Of a stretch of DNA of 51,679 nucleotides, positions 41,879 through 48,914 are shown piece by piece (position 1 is the stretch's first letter; every line of letters starts with the position of its first letter). Origin of the DNA: Anaerolineae bacterium (GTDB lineage: Bacteria; Chloroflexota; Anaerolineae; J036; Brachytrichaceae). The notes beneath the pieces were generated by a model, which was given only the letters and a program-made list of their open reading frames with translations, had not been told where the DNA came from and ran no database searches. Made by a program: the position numbers and the translations under genes. Location of the stretch: the NCBI GenBank assembly GCA_947476335.1, contig CANJQH010000019.1:1-51679 (forward strand), read 5' to 3'.

Positions 41879-42988
41879 GTGAACAAGAAACTCATCCCGT
41901 GGCTGGGCGCCATCGCCGCGACGAGCCTAGTGCTCTCGGCGTGTGGAGCGAAGCCGACGGCTGCGCCTGCAGCCGAGACTAAGACAGAAGCGAAGACTGG
42001 AGCGAAGCTGCGCGTGAAGCTGGTGCTGAACGGCACGCTTGGCGACAAGTCATTTTTTGACAGTGCCAAGCGCGGCATGGATATGATGACCAAGGAGCTC
42101 GGTTACGAGACAAAGGTCATCGAGATGGGCTACGACCGCAACAAGTGGGAGCCCGGGCTTGAGGAAGCGGCGGCGACGGATGACTACGATGTGCTGGTCG
42201 CCGGAACCTTCGACATGAGCGGCTACGTGCAGGCGGTTGCGCCGAAGTATCCGAACAAGAAGTTCTGGACGTTTGACGCGGGCCCGGACTTTGCGAAGTG
42301 CGAAGGCGGCTGCAAGAACGTCTACTCGATTTACTTCAAGCAGAACGAAGGTTCGTATCTGCTCGGTATCGCGATGGGCGAGCTTGTTAAGGCGAAGACG
42401 TTGCCGAACCAGGGCGATCGCACGAAAGTCGGTATCATCGGCGGCGCGGACTTTCCGGTGATCAACGACTTCATCGTCGGCTTCAAGCAGGGCTTCAAGG
42501 AAGCCGGCATGAACCCGGACAGTGATGTGATTGTGCAGTACGTGGGCGGTGACAACCCGTTCAGCAACCCGGCCAAGGGCAAGGAAATTGCGAAGGCAAT
42601 GTATGCCCAGGGTGCGGTGATTGTGTGGGGTGTGGCTGGTTCGTCGGGCAACGGCGCGTTTGAGGCTGCGGCCGAAGACGGCATGTATGCACTCGGCGTG
42701 GACTCGGATCAGTATCTGACGATCCCGGATGCCAAGCAGAAGGCCACGATTGTGACCTCGATGCTGAAGAATGTGGACGCCGGTTTGTTCCGCGCGGCCA
42801 AGCTTGATGCAGATGGCAAGCTGACCTACGGCGCGCCGGACAATGTTGGCGCGGCGGATGATGCCGTTGGCATTGCGGACAACGAGAACTATCAGAAGTT
42901 CGTGTCGAAAGACATTCAGGCCAAGGTCGCGGCTGCTTTTGAGAAAGTGAAGAGCGGTGCGATGAAGGTCGAGACCGCGTTCAAATAA
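41879..42988 (+). CDS. BMP-family nucleoside-binding lipoprotein, copy 2
   Basis: A 369-aa near-duplicate of the preceding lipoprotein, with lipobox LSAC and the same ligand-domain blocks. Differences cluster in a few places: the tether, FDMSGYVQAVAPK versus FDMAPYITTIAPK, NVYSIYFKQ versus NVYAVEFKQ, and the C-terminal region. The start is GTG at 41879 with AAGGAG 8 nt upstream. Copies differing near the ligand pocket might bind different nucleosides. A terminator separates it from the transporter genes, so binding protein and transporter may be expressed at different levels. Confidence 0.93.
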   Translation: MNKKLIPWLGAIAATSLVLSACGAKPTAAPAAETKTEAKTGAKLRVKLVLNGTLGDKSFFDSAKRGMDMMTKELGYETKVIEMGYDRNKWEPGLEEAAATDDYDVLVAGTFDMSGYVQAVAPKYPNKKFWTFDAGPDFAKCEGGCKNVYSIYFKQNEGSYLLGIAMGELVKAKTLPNQGDRTKVGIIGGADFPVINDFIVGFKQGFKEAGMNPDSDVIVQYVGGDNPFSNPAKGKEIAKAMYAQGAVIVWGVAGSSGNGAFEAAAEDGMYALGVDSDQYLTIPDAKQKATIVTSMLKNVDAGLFRAAKLDADGKLTYGAPDNVGAADDAVGIADNENYQKFVSKDIQAKVAAAFEKVKSGAMKVETAFK

Positions 42989-43015
42989 ATCAGGGCTGAT
43001 CCTGATGTGATGAAG

Positions 43016-43049
43016 GCCTCTCTACGGGAAAGACGTGGAGAGGCTTTTT
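43016..43049 (+). terminator. Rho-independent terminator after the second BMP gene
   Basis: GCCTCTC..GAGAGGC with a short interrupted upper stem is followed by TTTTTC. Confidence 0.85.
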
Positions 43050-43052
43050 CAT

Positions 43053-43094
43053 TTTAGATTTCAGATTTCAAATCTGAAATCTGAAATCTGAAAT
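43053..43094. repeat. Heptamer simple repeat AGATTTC / AAATCTG
   Basis: TTTAGATTTCAGATTTC is followed by AAATCTG repeated three times, so the tract is both tandem and self-complementary. It lies just before the transporter ATPase gene. The same heptamer is found at 51406-51425, and a CCGAAAT form at 48837-48905. Confidence 0.85.
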
Positions 43095-43106
43095 AGACAA
43101 ATATTT

Positions 43107-44654
43107 ATGGCCGATCAGCTGATCGAAATGCGCAACATCACCAAGGTGTATCCGAATGGTGTGCGCGCCAATAGCGACGTGAGTTTTGAGGTTCGGCGTG
43201 GCGAGATCCATGCGCTGGTGGGTGAAAATGGGGCCGGGAAATCGACTCTGATGAAGATCCTGTATGGGATGGAGCGGCCGAGCAGCGGAGAAATTTTACT
43301 GCGCGGCGCACCTGTGCAGATTTCAAACCCGCAGGAGGCGATCCGCAATGGGATCGGCATGGTGCATCAGAACTTCATGCTGGTACCGTCGTTTACGGTG
43401 GCGGAGAACATCGTGCTGGGAACGGAGCCGCAGCGTGGCGTGCTGATCGATCGGGCGGCGGCTGTGGAAGCGACGCATACCCTGGCTAAGCAGTATGGCC
43501 TGGCGGTGGATCCGACGGCGGTGGTGGACGCGATCCCGGTGGGGACGCGGCAGCGCGTCGAAATTTTGAAGGCGTTGTATCGCGGCGCTGATGTGCTGAT
43601 TTTGGACGAGCCGACTGCGGTGTTGACGCCGCAGGAGACGACTGAACTTTTTGCGGCAATTCGGCAGCTGGTGCGGGCTGGCAAGACGGTGATTTTCATT
43701 TCGCACAAACTGCGCGAGGTGAAGCAGATCAGCGATCGCGTAAGCGTGATGCGCGACGCGAAGATGGTCGGCACGGTGGACACGAGCAGTGTGCAGGAAG
43801 AAGATATTGCGCGCATGATGGTTGGGCGCGAGGTGTTTCTGCATATCGACAAACCGACTGCGAAGCGCGGTGCTGCAGTGCTGCAGGTGCGCGATTTGGA
43901 ATATGCGACGGAAGCCGGCGTTGAGGCGTTGAAGGGCGTTTCATTTGACGTGCATGCTGGTGAAATTCTGGGTATCGCGGGCGTGGAAGGCAATGGGCAG
44001 ACCGAGCTGGTGGAAGTCATCAGTGGGCTGCGCCATGCGATTGATGGAAGTGTGCGCCTTGGTGATCAGGACATTACCGGGGCGACGCCGCGGCAGGTGC
44101 GACAGGCGGGCTGTGGCCATATTCCAGAAGATCGCCTGACGAACGGCGTGGCGCTGACTGCGTCGATCAACGAAAACCTGATCGTGGATCGCTACGCGCA
44201 GCCGCCGTTTACGAAGGGTATGTTCATGGATCTGAGCGCGGTGCGCAGCAATGGCGACGCACTGATCGAACAGTTCGGCATTCGCACGCCGGATGGCAGC
44301 GTGCCAGTCGGGTCATTATCCGGCGGCAACATGCAGAAGGTGGTCGTGGCGCGTGAGCTGTCTTCGCAGCCGCGGCTGCTGATCGCAGCGCAGCCGACGC
44401 GCGGCGTCGATATCGGTGCGAGCGAGTACATGTATGAAAAGCTGATCGAAGCGCGTAACGCTGGTATGGCAATTCTGCTGGTGTCGGCGGATCTGGCCGA
44501 AGTGATGTCGCTGTCGGATCGACTGGCGGTCATTAAGGATGGCCGGCTCACGGCAATCTTCCCGCATGCGCATGACTTGAATGAAGAAGAAATCGGCTTG
44601 TATATGCTCGGCATCAAACATCAGACGGAAGAAGAAATCAAGGCGAACTGGTAG
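43107..44654 (+). CDS. nupO: Nucleoside ABC importer, double ATPase subunit
   Basis: A 515-aa ATPase with two fused nucleotide-binding domains of the sugar/nucleoside (CUT2-like) class. The first has GENGAGKST, Walker B VLILDEPTAVL and a weak signature (VGTRQRVEIL). The second has a degenerate Walker A (GVEGNGQTEL), LSGGNMQKVVVARE and a Walker B with Ala-Gln in place of Asp-Glu (LLIAAQPTRGVD), as usual in this family. It powers the two permeases encoded next, with the BMP lipoproteins as substrate donors. The symbol is by analogy to nupOPQ. ATG 43107 follows AT-rich sequence without a clear Shine-Dalgarno element. Confidence 0.93.
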   Translation: MADQLIEMRNITKVYPNGVRANSDVSFEVRRGEIHALVGENGAGKSTLMKILYGMERPSSGEILLRGAPVQISNPQEAIRNGIGMVHQNFMLVPSFTVAENIVLGTEPQRGVLIDRAAAVEATHTLAKQYGLAVDPTAVVDAIPVGTRQRVEILKALYRGADVLILDEPTAVLTPQETTELFAAIRQLVRAGKTVIFISHKLREVKQISDRVSVMRDAKMVGTVDTSSVQEEDIARMMVGREVFLHIDKPTAKRGAAVLQVRDLEYATEAGVEALKGVSFDVHAGEILGIAGVEGNGQTELVEVISGLRHAIDGSVRLGDQDITGATPRQVRQAGCGHIPEDRLTNGVALTASINENLIVDRYAQPPFTKGMFMDLSAVRSNGDALIEQFGIRTPDGSVPVGSLSGGNMQKVVVARELSSQPRLLIAAQPTRGVDIGASEYMYEKLIEARNAGMAILLVSADLAEVMSLSDRLAVIKDGRLTAIFPHAHDLNEEEIGLYMLGIKHQTEEEIKANW

Positions 44655-44683
44655 GCGCTTCGCACTTGGAACTCGGAACTACT

Positions 44684-45805
44684 ATGCAATCCACCGCATC
44701 CGCATCTATTACATTTGATCGTGCCGAAGCGCTGAAGCGCGTCGTCGCTGAGCGTCGACGTTCGATGCTGATCGATTTGAGCATTACGCTGCTGACGATT
44801 CTGCTGGCGCTTGCGCTGGGTTTCATCGTCATGCTTGTCGTTGGCAAGGATCCAGTCAAGGCGTACCGGACGCTGCTGACGTGGCCGAGTGGTCCGTGGT
44901 TCCGCACCGGGCGCTGGCTGGAAGATGCCACGTCGCTGATTCTGCTCGGGCTGTCGGTGTCGATCGCATTTCGTGCGCGGCAGTTCAGCCTGGGCGCCGA
45001 AGGGCAGTTGTATGTGGGTGTGCTGGTCGCCGGCATCATTTCTATTTACGTGCCGCTGCCGCCGGTGCTGGCGATCATCGTGCCTGCGCTGGCAGCGATG
45101 GTGGCAGGTTTTCTGGTTGGAATTCTGCCCGGTTTGATGAAGGTGCATTTGAATGCGAACGAAATTGTATCGACTCTGATGATCAACGCTGTGATCGTAC
45201 GCTTTTACGATTATGTGCTGACGTTTTTTCTAACGCCGCAGGGTTCGCAGACGCGTGAGTCTTTGCCGGTGCTGCCGAATGCGGTTCTGACGAAACTGGG
45301 TGATTTGCTGGGCATCTCGTTTGGGCGAGTGAATCTCGGTGTAATTTTTCCGCTGTTGGCGGCGATTGGCGTGTGGCTGCTGATGACGCGTACCAAATTT
45401 GGCTATGAAGTGCGCACGATCGGCGCGAACGAAAAGTTTGCGCGCTACGGCGGCATCAATACGAAGCGTTCAATCATTTATGCATTTGCCATCGGCGGCG
45501 CCATTGCAGCGCTGGCGGGCGTGCATCTGGTGCTGGGGGTACATCACAAGATGATTCCAGGCATCAGCGCGGGCCTGGCTTTCGAAGGCATCACCGTGGC
45601 ACTGCTGGCGCGCAACAATCCGCTGCTGGTGCCGGTGACCGGACTGTTCTATGCCTATCTGCGCACTGGTGGCGACATCATGGAGCAGCAGGCGTCGGTG
45701 GGATCGGAAATTGTGCAGGTGATTCAGGCCGTGATTATTTTGCTGATCACCGCACAGGTGCTGGTGCAGTGGGTGAAGAATCGCCGCTCGACGGAGGGGA
45801 AATAG
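44684..45805 (+). CDS. nupP: Nucleoside ABC importer permease 1
   Basis: A 373-aa permease of the BPD_transp_2 (branched-chain/ribose/nucleoside) family. About nine hydrophobic segments; LGAEGQLYVGVLVAG, HLNANEIVSTLMIN and FAIGGAIAALAG are typical. ATG 44684 sits 29 bp after the ATPase stop. The intervening bases include a heptamer repeat (TTGGAACTCGGAACT) directly in the ribosome-binding position, so there is no normal Shine-Dalgarno sequence; a TTG at 44666 within that repeat is an alternative start. Confidence 0.92.
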   Translation: MQSTASASITFDRAEALKRVVAERRRSMLIDLSITLLTILLALALGFIVMLVVGKDPVKAYRTLLTWPSGPWFRTGRWLEDATSLILLGLSVSIAFRARQFSLGAEGQLYVGVLVAGIISIYVPLPPVLAIIVPALAAMVAGFLVGILPGLMKVHLNANEIVSTLMINAVIVRFYDYVLTFFLTPQGSQTRESLPVLPNAVLTKLGDLLGISFGRVNLGVIFPLLAAIGVWLLMTRTKFGYEVRTIGANEKFARYGGINTKRSIIYAFAIGGAIAALAGVHLVLGVHHKMIPGISAGLAFEGITVALLARNNPLLVPVTGLFYAYLRTGGDIMEQQASVGSEIVQVIQAVIILLITAQVLVQWVKNRRSTEGK

Positions 45806-45807
45806 AG

Positions 45808-46782
45808 ATGGAACAGGTAATCAGCGTAATTTTTTCTGCGACGTTCCTCGCTGCTGTGCTGCGCGTAGCGACGCCGCTCATTCTTCCGGCATTGGGCGGC
45901 TTGATTTCAGAGTTGGGTGGCGTGGGCAATATCGCGCTGGAAGGCATCATGCTTACAGGTGCATGTGCCGGTGTGCTGGTGAGCGTATTTGTGCAGAGCG
46001 CGTGGGTGGGCATGATCGCTGGCGTGCTGGTGGCGATGGCGCTGGCTGGGCTGCTGGCGTTCTTTCATCTGAATTTGAAGTCGGACCTGATTCTGACGGC
46101 CGTGGCATTGAATATTTTGGCGTCGGGCGGTACGACCTTCGTTGTGTATCTGGTGACGCAGGCGTTGACCGGCAACGGCGACAAGGGAGGCACGACCGGC
46201 CTTGTGAGCGGTAAGCTGCCTTTTCTGGCGGATTGGTGGCCGGCTTTGAAGAGCATGGGCACGCTGGGTGAGGTGCTGAATCAGCATGTGCTGACGTATG
46301 CGGCGCTGTTGTTGTCTGTGGTGGTGACGGTATTTTTGTATCGTACGCGCCTGGGCATTCATTTGCGCGCGGTCGGTGAGAACCCGGATGCAGCGCGCTC
46401 GGTCGGCATCAATGTGCGTGCGATGCAGTATCTGGCGCTCCTGCTGAGCGGCTTCTTCGCTGGGCTGGGCGGGGTGTTTTTGAGCATGGGCTATGTGAAC
46501 TTCTTCGCGCGCGACTTCACGTCGGGCCGCGGCTTTATTGCGCTCGCGGCGGTGTACCTCGGCGCGAAGAATCCGATCGGCACGCTGATTGCGGCGCTGG
46601 CTTTTGGTGCTGCCGACGCGCTGTCGATTCAGCTGGGCAACCTGCGGTATCCGACTCAGCTTGTGCAGATGATCCCGTATGCGGCAACGATCGTGGCGCT
46701 GGTCGTTTATGCGCTCGTGCAGCGCCAGCGCGTGTCTGCGCGCCAGCGCAAGTTCATGCAGCAGAACAGGCAGGCGGCATAG
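45808..46782 (+). CDS. nupQ: Nucleoside ABC importer permease 2
   Basis: A 324-aa permease of the same family. It starts MEQVISVIFSATFLAAVLRVATPLILPALGGLISELGGVGNIALEGIML and later has AVGENPDAARSVGINV, the EAA-like cytoplasmic loop, and GFIALAAVYLGAKNPIGT. ATG 45808 lies 2 bp after the previous stop with GGAGGGG 7-8 nt upstream. It forms the heterodimeric channel with the preceding permease. The operon ends at a strong terminator at 46864. Confidence 0.92.
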   Translation: MEQVISVIFSATFLAAVLRVATPLILPALGGLISELGGVGNIALEGIMLTGACAGVLVSVFVQSAWVGMIAGVLVAMALAGLLAFFHLNLKSDLILTAVALNILASGGTTFVVYLVTQALTGNGDKGGTTGLVSGKLPFLADWWPALKSMGTLGEVLNQHVLTYAALLLSVVVTVFLYRTRLGIHLRAVGENPDAARSVGINVRAMQYLALLLSGFFAGLGGVFLSMGYVNFFARDFTSGRGFIALAAVYLGAKNPIGTLIAALAFGAADALSIQLGNLRYPTQLVQMIPYAATIVALVVYALVQRQRVSARQRKFMQQNRQAA

Positions 46783-46812
46783 AGGCAGAAGATCGCAGAC
46801 GGCTGCGAAGTT

Positions 46813-46857
46813 TTCTGGGTGGAGTGTTTTGGGTGGAGTGTTTTGGGTGGAGTGTAT
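46813..46857 (+). repeat. 14-bp tandem repeat after the importer operon
   Basis: TTTTGGGTGGAGTG is repeated, with one diverged and two exact units. The period is two heptamers, like other tracts in this window. Confidence 0.9.
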
Positions 46858-46863
46858 GAAAGC

Positions 46864-46918
46864 GCGGAGAACGTGGATTTATATACACATAAATCCACGT
46901 TCTCCGCACTTTTGTGTT
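46864..46918 (+). terminator. Terminator of the nucleoside importer operon
   Basis: GCGGAGAACGTGGATTTAT and its exact complement ATAAATCCACGTTCTCCGC enclose a 6-nt loop, then ACTTTTGTGTTT. The 19-bp stem is unusually long. Confidence 0.85.
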
Positions 46919-46946
46919 TCTGTGCGGAACAATTAGCGAAAAAATT

Positions 46947-47058
46947 GTAACTACTCAGGCCAGCTATTTTTCCAACGCGAAACACACTATTCTCTCCCCC
47001 TTCGGGGGAGAGAATAGTGTGTTTCGCGGGAAATACTGATTTGGGCCTGAGTAGTTAC
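46947..47058. mobile_element. MITE copy
   Basis: A 112-bp element in reverse orientation with intact terminal repeats. The left flank GAAAAAATT and right flank GAAAAATT differ by one A, consistent with an 8-bp duplication altered in a homopolymer. Confidence 0.93.
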
Positions 47059-47119
47059 GAAAAATTAATTGGGACGGAGGCAGTTCCAGCCGCTTCGAAG
47101 ACAAGGTTTGCGCAGCAGA

Positions 47120-48544
47120 TCAGCGGTCGTTTATGGCGGCGATGGCGCTGCGCAGTCGTTCGGCGGCCGTGCGGCTGGAACCGGCGTGGGCATTGAGCGA
47201 GCGCGGTGCGGGAAGATCGTCGGGGATATGCGCCGGCGTTGCGTCGGTGGGCAGGCGTGAGCGCAGGAAGGCTGGCAGCGCTTCGGTGTCGATGTGGATG
47301 TCGGGCAGGAAGCGCGCAAGGCCGGAGCGGACCGGGCTTTTGTCTGTGGGGGGCGTCTTTTTATTTTTCGAGATGCCGTCGTAATAATTGCGCAGCATTG
47401 GCAGGTAGCTGGCCACGTTGTACCCTTGCCAGCGCGTGTCGCCGTTGCCGCCGAGTTGGAAGAGGGCGCCACCGATGATGGGCGACGGGTATGACTTGCC
47501 ATTGACGATCAGCGGCGCACCCTGCAGAGCGATGTATTTTCGGCACCAGTCGCGGAAGTATTCCTGCGTGGCGCCGTGTGCGGGGAAGCCGCCGATGCCA
47601 CCCTGGTCGAGGCCAGTTTCGCTGCAGTAAATGGCGCGGATCTTCGGGTCGAAGCCGCATTTGGTAAAGAGGAACTCCCAGCGTCGTTCGAACCATTGCC
47701 ACTCGGTCGGCTTGTCGATGTGCTGCGGGTTGGGCGCGTAAAGATGCATGTCGAGCGCGATCAGGCCGCTGTTGTAATGCGGTGCATATTCTTCACGGAT
47801 GATGCGGCAAGTGTCTGGATTCGTGAAATCTGGCGTGCCCATGCTGAACGTGCCAGCGGCGTAGGTCGCACCTGGGTTGCGCTCCTTGATTTTGCGTGCG
47901 ACAGCGATGTCGATGCGCGCGCGCGCGCGGAGGGCATCGCCGTCTTGGCCGCCCTGGTCGGCTTCGTTGAATCCGGTGTAAACGACCGAGCCGTGTTGCG
48001 CGCCTTCTAGTCCATCAAGCACTTGTTCGGCGGAGAGAAAGAAACTCTGTGGGAAATAGCGGCGCACCATGACGACGGCGTTGGGGAAGGCGCGCTTGAG
48101 GTTGCCCGCACCGGTGAAGTCATTCATGACCATGAAATAGCGGCAGCCACGGCGTGCTTCCTCCACTGCCGCACTGGTGTTCGACATGACGTGCAGGCCG
48201 AGATAGAACGGCATGGTCTGCGTCGCCGGTTCTGGCACAGGAGGTGGCGTCGGCGTCGGCGTCGGTGTCGGTGTGGGCGTCGGTGTGGGGGGGGCTTCGC
48301 CTTCGAAAGTGATGAAATCTACCTGCAGATAGGCGAAGGCTGTTTCGGGTGTGTTTTGCAGGCGCATGGCTGCGCCGCCAACGCGCAAATCGACGAGCGC
48401 CCAGCCGTCAACGACGCGCAGTACGTCGAGTTTCGTCCCCTCGGGGAGTAGGCCGTAAATTGCTGCGCGTTTGTTGGGCCCGCCGCGCACGCGCAGCAGT
48501 TTGGCGTTGACGGTGGCTTTTCGAGTCGTGTTTGCGTTGCCCAT
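47120..48544 (-). CDS. SH3b-domain protein with a glycoside-hydrolase-like barrel
   Basis: A 474-aa protein. Residues about 10-78 form an SH3b-type domain (NAKLLRVRGGPNKRAAIYGLLPEGTKLDVLRVVDGWALVDL). A (Pro-Thr)n linker spans residues 86-107, encoded by a GTCGGC-type microsatellite. Residues about 112-400 look like a TIM-barrel glycosidase with two candidate catalytic acids, Glu194 in YTGFNEAD and Glu309 in IYCSETGLDQ, after beta strands 4 and 7 as in clan GH-A. The C-terminal ~75 residues are of low complexity. No signal peptide is evident with ATG 48544, which is odd for a linker-SH3b architecture; a non-classical route or phage-derived origin is possible. Confidence 0.75.
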   Translation of the reverse strand: MGNANTTRKATVNAKLLRVRGGPNKRAAIYGLLPEGTKLDVLRVVDGWALVDLRVGGAAMRLQNTPETAFAYLQVDFITFEGEAPPTPTPTPTPTPTPTPPPVPEPATQTMPFYLGLHVMSNTSAAVEEARRGCRYFMVMNDFTGAGNLKRAFPNAVVMVRRYFPQSFFLSAEQVLDGLEGAQHGSVVYTGFNEADQGGQDGDALRARARIDIAVARKIKERNPGATYAAGTFSMGTPDFTNPDTCRIIREEYAPHYNSGLIALDMHLYAPNPQHIDKPTEWQWFERRWEFLFTKCGFDPKIRAIYCSETGLDQGGIGGFPAHGATQEYFRDWCRKYIALQGAPLIVNGKSYPSPIIGGALFQLGGNGDTRWQGYNVASYLPMLRNYYDGISKNKKTPPTDKSPVRSGLARFLPDIHIDTEALPAFLRSRLPTDATPAHIPDDLPAPRSLNAHAGSSRTAAERLRSAIAAINDR

Positions 48545-48657
48545 TTTTTTTCCTGCTTGTGTCGCGCGTCGGCATTGTGACGTTACTGCTCGCAGAGCGC
48601 GCTTAGATTACTCAAAGATTCTAAGCGCGCATGGGCGCACAGACGAGGGACTTTAGC

Positions 48658-48695
48658 AGGAAAAAGAAAAAGCCGAACTCTGGAAGAGCTCGGCT
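48658..48695 (-). terminator. Rho-independent terminator after tRNA-Gly (minus strand)
   Basis: Minus-strand AGCCGAGCTC-TTCC-AGAGTTCGGCT is followed by TTTTCTTTTT. Confidence 0.9.
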
Positions 48696-48697
48696 GA

Positions 48698-48769
48698 AGC
48701 GGGCGACGGGATTTGAACCCGTGACCAACTGCTTGGAAGGCAGATGTGCTACCGCTACACCACGCCCGC
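48698..48769 (-). tRNA. tRNA-Gly (anticodon TCC)
   Basis: A 72-nt cloverleaf on the minus strand from GCGGGCG to CGCCCGC-T. The anticodon arm TCTGCCTTCCAAGCAG gives TCC. The T arm has GGTTCAAATCC. Confidence 0.95.
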
Positions 48770-48790
48770 GAACAGCGCAATTATACATTT

Positions 48791-48907
48791 TCTATTTCGG
48801 ATTTCGGAGATGCACAAGTTCTTCAATCTTCAATCCGAAATCCGAAATCCGAAATCCGAAATCCGAAATCCGAAATCCGAAATCCGAAATCCGAAATCTG
48901 AAATCTG
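48791..48907. repeat. Heptamer tandem repeat CCGAAAT (about nine units) with inverted arm
   Basis: TTTCGGATTTCGG lies upstream of about nine CCGAAAT units ending in two CTGAAAT forms. The two arms are complementary, so a hairpin or slippage is likely. It sits between tRNA-Gly and the acylase 3' end. Confidence 0.92.
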
Positions 48908-48914
48908 TAAACTC

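Noticed and set aside
48791-48907. CRISPR-like array (regular repeats)
   Set aside because: The units are seven bases, contiguous and without spacers; this is a simple tandem repeat.
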